Origin: a bacterium
Lineage (GTDB): Bacteria; Acidobacteriota; Aminicenantia; Aminicenantales; Aminicenantaceae
Direction: 5' to 3'
Length of the DNA: 40,057 nt
Assembly: GCA_018335295.1 (NCBI GenBank)
Contig: JAGXKI010000013.1
Location: 1 to 40,057, forward strand
In this document: positions 1-6,974 of the stretch, in pieces
Layout of the letters: the number at the start of each line of letters is the position of its first letter
How positions within the stretch are numbered: position 1 is the stretch's first letter
The notes under the pieces: generated by a model
The model's input: the letters and a program-made list of their open reading frames with translations, nothing else
What the model was told of the DNA's origin: nothing
Databases searched by the model: none
Program-made: the position numbers and the translations under genes

Positions 1-2
1 TC

Positions 3-746
3 CTGGCTGTATTTGATCCTGTCTCCGGATACAAATTTCTTTTCGATAATTTTGAGCACAAACGAAGAAATTATCAGGGCCTGGAATTGGAACTGAACGG
101 GAAAATCGGATCCCGGTTCTTTCTGAATGCTTCCTATGCCCATTCTACAGCCAAGGGAACCAATCCCGGTCAAACCGAAACAGGAGCCTGGGCTCAAGAA
201 GAAGGAAGCACCAACTACATGGGATTGTTCGGGAATCATATCTATATCCCGGATATCCCTCAATACCAGGAACAAAAAGAATACGTGGACTGGGCTTTGG
301 GAGGACTGGGAGGAAGAGGGATTGGAGATGAAGGGTGGTATGGAAAACTTCCCTATTCGGTTGATCACAACATTAAATTGAATACCATCTTTTTGGCTCC
401 TTACGGGTTGATTCTCTCTTCTGCTTTCGAATGGATTTCCGGATACTATTGGGAAAAACGGGGCTACGTGCCATTTTACGGGGGGTATTATTCCTTTCCC
501 GAAGGACGGGGATCCCGAAAAACTCCTCCCCATTTTTACTTGGATGTAGGGGTAGAAAAAGAAATCACGCTCACTCCTCTGGGCCTTCCCCAACCTTTTT
601 CTCTCACCTTAAGGATGGATCTGCTGAACCTGCTGAACAGCCAGAAACCCATTTCCTATGTCAAGCAGGACATTCCTGTATTCGGAAAAGTTTGGGGGCG
701 TCAGCAGCCCAGACAAGCCCGGCTCATGATCAAAATGGAGTGGTAA
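3..746 (+). CDS. TonB-dependent receptor, C-terminal fragment (Oar-like)
   Basis: The frame is open from the first bases of the window, so this is the C-terminal end of a longer gene; an internal TTG near 87 is not the real start. The segment alternates aromatic and polar residues as in outer-membrane beta strands. It has the phrase YQGLELELNG followed by FFLNASYAHS, typical of late barrel strands in TonB-dependent receptors, and ends in a basic strand finishing with Trp (LMIKMEW), the usual terminal barrel signal. Receptors of this kind import large substrates across the outer membrane using TonB energy. The substrate cannot be told because the plug and any N-terminal carboxypeptidase-like domain lie outside. 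It converges on glmS with 11 bp between the stop codons. The Oar-like label is inference from overall style. Confidence 0.8.
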   Translation: MAVFDPVSGYKFLFDNFEHKRRNYQGLELELNGKIGSRFFLNASYAHSTAKGTNPGQTETGAWAQEEGSTNYMGLFGNHIYIPDIPQYQEQKEYVDWALGGLGGRGIGDEGWYGKLPYSVDHNIKLNTIFLAPYGLILSSAFEWISGYYWEKRGYVPFYGGYYSFPEGRGSRKTPPHFYLDVGVEKEITLTPLGLPQPFSLTLRMDLLNLLNSQKPISYVKQDIPVFGKVWGRQQPRQARLMIKMEW

Positions 747-757
747 TTCCTTCCCTT

Positions 758-2587
758 TTACTCAACGGTCACACTCTTGGCTAAATTCCGGGGCTGGTCT
801 ATATCCACTCCCCTTATGGCAGCTATGTAATAAGCAAAAAGCTGCAGGGGGAGTGTGGTAAGGAAAGGAGTGAACAGAGGATGGACAGAAGGGACAGGAA
901 TGACTTCATCCACATTCGATAGAATCTCTCTGTCATCTTCAGAAGCCACCGCCAGAACACATCCCACCCGGGTTTTGATTTCAGATATGTTGCTCATCAT
1001 CTTTTCATACACTCGGTCTCTAGGGATAATCACCATAGAAGGCATTTTTTCGTCGATCAAAGCGATAGGCCCGTGCTTCATCTCTCCGCTCGGATAACCT
1101 TCTGCGTGGATGTAAGAAATTTCTTTCAACTTAAGAGCTCCTTCAAGAGCGACCGGAAAACTCACCCATCGTCCTAAATACAAAAAATGAGAATAAGCAT
1201 GATACCTTTGAGCCAATTCCTGTATGGATTTGGCCTTTCCCAGAATGGACTCCATCAGGTGAGGAATGCGTTGAAGCTGTTGGAAAAATGTGAGGAGGTC
1301 TTTCTCCTTCAGCTTTCCCTTTACTTGAGCTAAATAAAGGGCCGTGAGAGCTAAGGCTGTCAATTGAGCAGAGAATGTCTTGGTGGCGGCGACTCCAATT
1401 TCAGGTCCTGCGTGAGTTAAAAGTACTCCCTGGGCTTCTCTGGCTATGGAGGATTTAGGCACATTGGTGACAGCCAAAGAGGCACACTTTTGTTTTTTAA
1501 TCTCCCTTAATGCAGCCAAGGTGTCGGCGGTTTCTCCGGATTGGGAGATAACCAGGACTAAAGAATTTCTGTCAAGGATAAAATCCCGGTACCTGTATTC
1601 GGAAGCATACTCAATGTCTGTAGGTATACCAGAGAGGCTTTCTATAAAATACTTCCCCACAAGTCCCGCGTGATAGGAAGTCCCACAGGCAAGGATCACC
1701 ACCCGTGAAAAATGCTTCAGTTTTTGAGGGGAAAGTCCCAATTCATCTAAACATAATTTTTTCGATTCCAGAGAAAACCGTCCGCTTATGGTATCACGGA
1801 CAACTTGAGGCTGTTCATAGATTTCTTTAAGCATAAAATGTTTAAATCCTCTTTTCTCAATCATGAGAGGTGTCCAGGATAATTGTTCCACCTTTTTCTC
1901 GACAGCCTTCCCTTCAAAATCAAAAAACTGGAACCCCTCTTTTGTCACCACAGCCATTTCTTGGTCTTCAAGAAAAACAATATTTCGTGTATGACTCAAA
2001 AGAGGATTGATATCTGAGGAAATAAAATACTCCCCCTCATTTATCCCCACCACAGCCGGAGGCCCCATTTTGGCAATCACAATTTTTCCCCAATCCAAAG
2101 GAGAAAGTACAGCCAGGGAAAAAGCTCCCTTTAGATCCTGGATAGCCCTTTGGACGGCCTCTCCAAGGTTCTCCTCAAAATATTTTTCCACAAGATGGGC
2201 GATGACTTCGGTATCTGTCTCTGTCTGGAAAGCATGACCTTCGTTGATAAGCTCCTTTTTTAAAGAAAGGTAATTTTCAATGATTCCGTTATGAACCACC
2301 ACAAAGGAACCGGTGCAGTCCTGGTGGGGATGAGCGTTTTCCTCACTGGGACGTCCGTGGGTGGCCCAGCGGGTATGGCCCAGTCCATAGTTTCCATCCA
2401 GAGATTCCTGGTTGAGCTTTTTTTCCAGATCACTGATTTTTCCCTTAACTCTGCATAATCGGACATGACGGCGGCCCGCCACCGCGATCCCGGCAGAGTC
2501 GTACCCCCGGTACTCCAACTTTTTCAAACCCTCTATCAATACCGGAAGAACCTTTTGGGAACCTATATACCCGATAATCCCACACAT
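758..2587 (-). CDS. glmS: Glutamine--fructose-6-phosphate aminotransferase (isomerizing)
   Basis: It makes glucosamine-6-phosphate from fructose-6-phosphate and glutamine, the first committed step to UDP-GlcNAc for peptidoglycan and lipid A. The 609-residue length is normal. The protein starts MCGIIGYIG, so Cys2 is free to act as the N-terminal nucleophile of the glutaminase domain (about 1-225), with HTRWATHG and HNGIIENY motifs. Two SIS sugar-isomerase domains follow: CGTSYHAG at 301-308 and SQSGETADT near 350, then the second domain from about 455. It ends in LAKSVTVE, the conserved C-terminal tail. The ATG overlaps the glmU stop in a TAATG arrangement, implying translational coupling. No glmS ribozyme can sit upstream because glmU abuts directly. 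Confidence 0.97.
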   Translation of the reverse strand: MCGIIGYIGSQKVLPVLIEGLKKLEYRGYDSAGIAVAGRRHVRLCRVKGKISDLEKKLNQESLDGNYGLGHTRWATHGRPSEENAHPHQDCTGSFVVVHNGIIENYLSLKKELINEGHAFQTETDTEVIAHLVEKYFEENLGEAVQRAIQDLKGAFSLAVLSPLDWGKIVIAKMGPPAVVGINEGEYFISSDINPLLSHTRNIVFLEDQEMAVVTKEGFQFFDFEGKAVEKKVEQLSWTPLMIEKRGFKHFMLKEIYEQPQVVRDTISGRFSLESKKLCLDELGLSPQKLKHFSRVVILACGTSYHAGLVGKYFIESLSGIPTDIEYASEYRYRDFILDRNSLVLVISQSGETADTLAALREIKKQKCASLAVTNVPKSSIAREAQGVLLTHAGPEIGVAATKTFSAQLTALALTALYLAQVKGKLKEKDLLTFFQQLQRIPHLMESILGKAKSIQELAQRYHAYSHFLYLGRWVSFPVALEGALKLKEISYIHAEGYPSGEMKHGPIALIDEKMPSMVIIPRDRVYEKMMSNISEIKTRVGCVLAVASEDDREILSNVDEVIPVPSVHPLFTPFLTTLPLQLFAYYIAAIRGVDIDQPRNLAKSVTVE

Positions 2588-3984
2588 TATTCTTTGTTTT
2601 TCTTTTCCTTTTCCTTTTTCCTCTTAGCCCATCCTGACTTTTCCACCTGTCTTCCCCGGGCTACAGCCAGGGAATCACTGGAGACATCTTTGGTTATGGT
2701 AGAGCCAGCTCCTAGATAAGAACCTCTTCCCACTTTCACCGGAGCCACCAGTTCAGTTCCTGAACCAATGAAGGCTCCTTTTCCGATGTGGGTGCGGTGT
2801 TTTTTTATCCCGTCGTAATTGCATGTTATGGTTCCAGCTCCTATATTGACTTCTTCTTCAATCTCGCTGTCTCCCAAATAAGATAAATGGCCGGCTTTCG
2901 ATTTTTTTCCAAAAACAGTCTTTTTCATCTCCACAAAATTGCCCACTTTAGCCCCTTCGCGGATCACTGTTTGGGGTCTTAAGTGAGTGAAAGGACCTAC
3001 CTGGGCGTGATCATGAATTGTGCTTCCTTCGATCACCGTGGAAGTAAGGATTTTCACATCATTTCCTACTCGAGTATCTACCATATGGACAAATGGATAG
3101 AACGTACAGCTCTTCCCTATGGCCGAGTTTCCCTCGATGACCACCGAATTATAAAGAACACTGTCGACTCCAATCTCCACATCCAGGTCTATCCAGGTGG
3201 AAGAGGGGTCGTAGAGAGTGACTCCTTTTTCGTAGAGAGATTGGACCTTTCTCCATCTCAAAATGTCCACAGCTCTGGCCAGTTCACTCCGGTCATTAAC
3301 TCCCACCACTTCATCAACTTGAGGTGTCCGATAAAAATTGACTCTTTTCTTTTCCCGGCTCATGATTTCAATCATATCGGTCAGATAGTACTCTCCTTTT
3401 CTGTTGCGGTTTGAAATTTTGGGTAAAGCCTGAAGAAGGTCTCTGATTCGAACCACATACACTCCCACATTTATTTCCTTTCTCTTCTTCTGGGATAGAG
3501 TAGCCTCCTTTTCTTCCACAACCCTCAACAAGTTATCTTCTGTCCGGATCACCCGTCCAAATCCCCCAGGCCTGTTGGACTCGGTGGTGAGAAAAGTCAA
3601 AGAGTTCCTATCGTTCCGGTGTTGATTCAACAACAGCTGCAGTGTCTCAGGCCGAAGGAGAGGAAGGTCGGCGTTGATGATGAGGAGGTCCTTATCCTTT
3701 TTTTCCTCCAGGACTTCTTGTACAGCCTGGACGGCATGGGCCGTCCCCAATTGTTCTTCCTGAACCACAAATTGAACATGGGGAGAAAAGGGCTGCTTCT
3801 TCACCCGCTCTCTCTGGTACCCTACCACCACATGAACCTGATCCGGGTTGAGTTTCTGGATCGTCTCCACCACCAGGTGGAGCATGGTTTTCCCCATTAA
3901 AGGATGAAGGACTTTTATAGTGTCTGATTTGAACCTGGTTCCCTTCCCCGCCGCTAAGATGAGGGCCAATAAGCCTTTGTTCAT
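2587..3984 (-). CDS. glmU: Bifunctional GlcNAc-1-phosphate uridylyltransferase / glucosamine-1-phosphate acetyltransferase
   Basis: GlmU acetylates glucosamine-1-phosphate and then couples it to UTP, giving UDP-GlcNAc. The N-terminal pyrophosphorylase domain shows LILAAGKGTRFKS (residues 8-20) and an NADLPLL stretch around the metal-binding Asp. The C-terminal half is a left-handed beta helix of hexapeptide repeats with the acetyltransferase signature AGHLSYLGDSEI (catalytic His) and NIGAGTITCNYDG. Its length of 465 residues is typical. The last 15 or so residues are very lysine-rich (KRKKEKEKKNKE), longer than usual. It overlaps the upstream TPR gene by 4 bp (ATGA) and glmS by 1 bp, so the three are one translationally coupled unit. 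Confidence 0.97.
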   Translation of the reverse strand: MNKGLLALILAAGKGTRFKSDTIKVLHPLMGKTMLHLVVETIQKLNPDQVHVVVGYQRERVKKQPFSPHVQFVVQEEQLGTAHAVQAVQEVLEEKKDKDLLIINADLPLLRPETLQLLLNQHRNDRNSLTFLTTESNRPGGFGRVIRTEDNLLRVVEEKEATLSQKKRKEINVGVYVVRIRDLLQALPKISNRNRKGEYYLTDMIEIMSREKKRVNFYRTPQVDEVVGVNDRSELARAVDILRWRKVQSLYEKGVTLYDPSSTWIDLDVEIGVDSVLYNSVVIEGNSAIGKSCTFYPFVHMVDTRVGNDVKILTSTVIEGSTIHDHAQVGPFTHLRPQTVIREGAKVGNFVEMKKTVFGKKSKAGHLSYLGDSEIEEEVNIGAGTITCNYDGIKKHRTHIGKGAFIGSGTELVAPVKVGRGSYLGAGSTITKDVSSDSLAVARGRQVEKSGWAKRKKEKEKKNKE

Positions 3985-4493
3985 TCCACTTTAGTGATAA
4001 GGTTAAACTTTTTATCTTCTTTCAGAGGTTCAAAATCAACCTCATTCTTTGCCAGTATTTTGAAAAATTTATCCAGTTGAACAGCCTTTTTCAGATTCTC
4101 TAAGCTCTTTTCTTTCCTCTCCATTAAGACATTCACCAGGGCTTTTAAATAGAAAACTTTCCCTTGTTTGGGTTTCATTTGCTGAGCCTTATCCAGGTGT
4201 TTCAAAGCTTCCTCAAATTCTCCCTGGTTTAACTTAAAGAGGCTGTAGTGATAATGGTCATCAAAAGTTTTCAGAGACAACTTCTTTTTCTTTTGCTTTT
4301 CCTGACAAATGGAAAGATAAAGTTTAGCTCTGTTGACCAAATCTCTTTCTTTGGGATAATTTTTTATAAAAGCCTTTAACTTCTCTGATGCTTTCTGAAA
4401 ATCTTCTTTCCGGTACTCTTTCATAGCCTCACCGAATTCAGTAAGGGCTCTTCCATACTCATCTTTTGGGTTTAATTTTTTTCCTTCTCTCAC
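3981..4493 (-). CDS. Tetratricopeptide-repeat protein of the glmU-glmS operon
   Basis: This 170-residue soluble protein is built of helix pairs. About three TPR units are visible, for example ALTEFGEAMKEYRKEDFQKA, then YSLFKLNQGEFEEALKHLDK, then VFYLKALVNVLMERKEKSL. It ends in a short EVDFEPLKEDKKF motif often seen after TPR arrays, where the last helix packs. There is no signal peptide. The start is GTG, chosen because AGGGAG lies 7 nt upstream. The gene is first in a three-gene overlapping unit with glmU and glmS and is preceded by a good promoter, so it is likely expressed with UDP-GlcNAc synthesis. TPRs mediate protein contacts; a specific partner cannot be named. Confidence 0.85.
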   Translation of the reverse strand: MREGKKLNPKDEYGRALTEFGEAMKEYRKEDFQKASEKLKAFIKNYPKERDLVNRAKLYLSICQEKQKKKKLSLKTFDDHYHYSLFKLNQGEFEEALKHLDKAQQMKPKQGKVFYLKALVNVLMERKEKSLENLKKAVQLDKFFKILAKNEVDFEPLKEDKKFNLITKVE

Positions 4494-4528
4494 CGATCTT
4501 CTCCCTATGTATTTATGATTTTTGTTTC

Positions 4529-4557
4529 ATTCTATATCAGAATATTTGCTTTGACAA
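4529..4557 (-). promoter_or_regulatory. Sigma-70 promoter of the TPR-glmU-glmS operon
   Basis: Read on the minus strand, TTGTCA (4557-4552) is followed after exactly 17 bp by TAGAAT (4534-4529). Transcription would start near 4522, about 29 nt before the GTG at 4493 and leaving its Shine-Dalgarno intact. It lies between lpxC and the TPR gene, so glmU-glmS can be transcribed apart from lpxC. Confidence 0.65.
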
Positions 4558-4582
4558 GGGCTGCCCGGGAAGGAAGCTATAT

Positions 4583-5407
4583 TCATTCCCCTGCACTCCC
4601 CAGGAGTCCACGAACAGCTTTAAGATGAAGAGAGTGTCCGGCTTTGTAGGCCTGGAAATGCCCCTGCACCCAAGCTCTCTGGAGAGAAAGATCTCCAATT
4701 AAATCCAATATTTTATGGCGGACAAACTCATCAGGATAACGGAGGGGACCGTTTAAAATCCTGCTTTCATCAAGGACCACAGTATTCTCCAAAGAACCCC
4801 CCATAGCTAATCCCTGAGCCCTTAATGCGGGGACATCTTTAAGAAACCCGAATGTCCGTGCGGGAGCAATTTCCTTTCGAAAACTCTTCGGATTTACATC
4901 TAAACTTAATTCCTGTTTCCCGATGGAGGGGTGACCGTATTCGATGGTGTAAGAAACCCTCAAGTCCTCTCCCGGATAGATAGAAAGAAAAGCCTCATTA
5001 TCTCTCACTGTCAAAGTTCTATCCACTCTTCTCCGTTCTTTCTTTTCATCAAGTTCTTTGACTCCGGCTTCCTGAATCGCCTCCACAAAACAGGAGGCAC
5101 TTCCATCCATTATGGGCACTTCTCCCCCTTTCACCTGGACCACTACACTATCAATTCCTAGAGCATAAAGGGAAGCCATCAAATGCTCCACAGTATGGAT
5201 TCGCCGATTCTTGTGGACAAGAGAGGTGCAATTTTTTGATTCCACATGCCAGGCATCCACTGCGAATCCAAGGTTTCCGGAATCAGTCATCTGGAACTTT
5301 ATTTCACCTGAGAAAGAAGGCCTTAAACACACCTCTACATTCTTCCCTGTATGCACCCCTACTCCTGTAAGGACCACTTCCTTTTCTATAGTCTTTTTTT
5401 TCCACAT
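4583..5407 (-). CDS. lpxC: UDP-3-O-acyl-N-acetylglucosamine deacetylase
   Basis: LpxC performs the committed zinc-dependent deacetylation of lipid A synthesis in the cytoplasm. Visible motifs are LTGVGVHTG near the N terminus, HTVEHLMASL with zinc-ligand His75, MDGSASCFV, ARTFGF, GGSLENTVV, and RHKILDLIGD near residue 230 carrying the other His and Asp zinc ligands. GHSLH near the end holds the general-acid His. At 274 residues it is slightly shorter than most homologues (about 300) but keeps all catalytic blocks. It is divergent from the larB-like gene across a 113-bp gap and lies upstream of the TPR-glmU-glmS unit with a 89-bp gap. Its presence is the clearest sign of an LPS-type outer membrane. 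Confidence 0.96.
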   Translation of the reverse strand: MWKKKTIEKEVVLTGVGVHTGKNVEVCLRPSFSGEIKFQMTDSGNLGFAVDAWHVESKNCTSLVHKNRRIHTVEHLMASLYALGIDSVVVQVKGGEVPIMDGSASCFVEAIQEAGVKELDEKKERRRVDRTLTVRDNEAFLSIYPGEDLRVSYTIEYGHPSIGKQELSLDVNPKSFRKEIAPARTFGFLKDVPALRAQGLAMGGSLENTVVLDESRILNGPLRYPDEFVRHKILDLIGDLSLQRAWVQGHFQAYKAGHSLHLKAVRGLLGSAGE

Positions 5408-5484
5408 GGCCTATCCACAGTGTATCCAGTATAAAGGAAAAACCATTGGAATAAAAATATCACCCGAAGATTGCATCCTCCATA

Positions 5485-5513
5485 TTGCTTTCTCTGGATT
5501 TCTCGATTAGAAT
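5485..5513 (+). promoter_or_regulatory. Putative promoter of larB with no leader
   Basis: TTGCTT (5485-5490), 17 bp, then TAGAAT (5508-5513). The -10 box ends 7 nt before the ATG at 5521, so the expected transcription start coincides with the start codon. The -35 match is modest. Confidence 0.5.
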
Positions 5514-5520
5514 TAAGAAG

Positions 5521-6264
5521 ATGAAATATCGATTGGAAGAAATACTGAAAAAAGTCCACTCTGGAAAGCTTTCCCCTCAAGAAGCCCTTCAGTATTTAAA
5601 GGACTATCCTTATCAAAATTTGGATTTTGCTAAAATCGACCATCACCGTGAACTCAGACGTGGGTATCCAGAAATCATCTACGGTCAAGGAAAAACAGAA
5701 CAACAAATAATAAAAATATCCCAAGAAATCCTTAACAAAAGATGCAATCTTCTGATTACCAAACTGGAATCCTCCATCTACGAAAAAATGAAACAAAAAT
5801 TTCCGGATCTTGAATACAACGACTCCTGCAAAGCTGCCTATATAAAGCAGCAAAAGCCTTTGGAAGGAAAGGGTAAAATCGCCGTCATCACCGCGGGTAC
5901 ATCTGATATTCCTGTGGCTGAAGAAGCCGCCTTGACCAGCCAGATGCTGGGCAATGAAACAGAAAAAATCTATGACGTCGGTGTGGCCGGTCTTCACCGC
6001 CTTATGGGCGAGCATGAAAAGATAAAACAAGCCAGAGTGATTATCGTGGTGGCGGGAATGGAAGGAGCCCTCCCCAGCGTGGTGGCCGGTATCACCGACA
6101 TCCCCGTAATCGCCGTTCCCACCAGTGTGGGGTATGGAGCCAACTTCAACGGTCTGGCCCCTCTTCTGACCATGCTCAACTCCTGTCCCGGCGGTGTGGG
6201 GGTGGTAAATATCGACAACGGATTTGGTGGGGCCTTTCTCGCCAGCTTGATCAATCACCTTTAA
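5521..6264 (+). CDS. larB: LarB/PurE-like nickel pincer cofactor biosynthesis protein
   Basis: The sequence matches the LarB family, which carboxylates and hydrolyses nicotinic acid adenine dinucleotide as the first step to the nickel-pincer nucleotide cofactor. The N-terminal region reads EEILKKVHSGKLSPQEALQYL, then FAKIDHHRELRRGYPEIIYG (the family hallmark). The C-terminal half is a PurE-like Rossmann domain with VITAGTSDIPVAEEA, VAGMEGALPSVVAG and VPTSVGYGA. The ATG at 5521 gives 247 residues, close to the family length; an in-frame TTG 36 nt upstream lies inside the predicted promoter. There is no Shine-Dalgarno. The partners LarC and LarE are not in the window. Confidence 0.85.
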   Translation: MKYRLEEILKKVHSGKLSPQEALQYLKDYPYQNLDFAKIDHHRELRRGYPEIIYGQGKTEQQIIKISQEILNKRCNLLITKLESSIYEKMKQKFPDLEYNDSCKAAYIKQQKPLEGKGKIAVITAGTSDIPVAEEAALTSQMLGNETEKIYDVGVAGLHRLMGEHEKIKQARVIIVVAGMEGALPSVVAGITDIPVIAVPTSVGYGANFNGLAPLLTMLNSCPGGVGVVNIDNGFGGAFLASLINHL

Positions 6265-6563
6265 AACTTCTATCTCCAGAGAAAAAATTCGAGCTGTCTT
6301 TGTTAAATCATTTAAATTAATTTTATAATACACTCACACTTTTCACTGGGTATAAACCTTAATGTGATTCCACCGATAAAGTTTGACTTTGCCTTTCTCC
6401 ATTAGCAAAACATATTCTTCACCCCTCTCCAATTTTTCCTACAAACGGGAAAAAACAGTTGTCTCTATCAAACACCTTAAACTGACCTTTAAGGCTGCTC
6501 GACCCGCGCCTCCGCAAGCTCAGCTCTCGATAGCAACTGCGGAACAATCAGAATATATGTGAT

Positions 6564-6593
6564 ACTCTAATCCCCTTGTTCAGGGGAAAGAGT
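6564..6593. other. Two-tier stem-loop
   Basis: ACTCT (6564-6568) pairs with AGAGT (6589-6593). Inside it CCCCT (6572-6576) pairs with AGGGG (6582-6586) around a 5-nt loop, leaving a 3x2 internal loop. This is RNA-like architecture in a gene-free region. Confidence 0.45.
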
Positions 6594-6603
6594 GATCTCT
6601 ATT

Positions 6604-6622
6604 CTTTGTGTGCCTCACAAAG
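6604..6622. other. Perfect 7-bp stem-loop
   Basis: CTTTGTG (6604-6610) and CACAAAG (6616-6622) pair perfectly around the loop TGCCT. A T-rich tract follows on the plus strand, so it could end a short transcript, but the T run is interrupted. Confidence 0.45.
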
Positions 6623-6700
6623 ACTGATTTTCTTTTGTTCTCTCCTTTCTGTGGCTTTCTGGTTGACTTGTGCTTTGTTTTATATGCATTACGGGCGATG

Positions 6701-6753
6701 AAGCCGCTTAGAGGATAGGAATTTGATGAAATGGAGTGAAATCGGCTTTTTTT
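6701..6753 (+). terminator. Possible terminator of a small RNA
   Basis: AAGCCG (6701-6706) pairs with CGGCTT (6743-6748), which runs straight into a T tract (6747-6753). The 36-nt interior is long for a simple terminator, so it may be the closing stem of a structured RNA. Confidence 0.35.
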
Positions 6754-6903
6754 GTGCTTAGAATAGTGGTTTTGGGGCCAAAGTTCATCACGGCCAAAAA
6801 TTAATTCTAAGCTATTTATTGAACCAATTCATGTGATGAGGAGAGGTCTGTGCACTAATCAATCACTTATGAAGTTTTCACCGGCAGAGAAAAAAGCGGT
6901 CAT

Positions 6904-6933
6904 CTTGACATTTGTCAAGCTGACACCTATATT
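6904..6933 (+). promoter_or_regulatory. Strong dnaG-rpoD promoter overlapped by a palindrome
   Basis: A consensus TTGACA (6905-6910), a 17-bp spacer and TATATT (6928-6933) form a near-ideal sigma-70 promoter about 35-42 nt before dnaG. CTTGACATTTGTCAAG (6904-6919) is a perfect 7+2+7 palindrome covering the whole -35 box, placed where a dimeric repressor would block polymerase. Confidence 0.7.
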
Positions 6934-6974
6934 ATTTAAATAATTCCAATTGATACTAAATTGAAAATTCCTTG

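Larger units (their letters stand above)
6265..6971. other. Gene-free 707-bp region with clustered hairpins
   Basis: No reading frame here looks like a gene on either strand. The stretch 6559-6625 holds two stem-loops, and 6701-6753 ends in a GC stem followed by seven T. The right end carries the dnaG promoter and its palindrome. It may encode a small RNA or be decayed sequence. I could not match it to tmRNA, RNase P RNA, 6S or SRP RNA by eye. Confidence 0.5.

Noticed and set aside
2983-3414. 143-codon plus-strand frame opposite glmU
   Set aside because: Lies wholly antisense to the conserved GlmU acetyltransferase domain.
5596-6333. 245-codon open frame on the minus strand opposite larB
   Set aside because: It is antisense to a clear larB homologue, is rich in His/Gly/Phe as antisense frames often are, and has no family resemblance.
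6890-6918. Divergent minus-strand promoter using the second TTGACA of the palindrome
   Set aside because: At 17-bp spacing the -10 would be TTTTTT, a poor match, so the palindrome is better explained as an operator.
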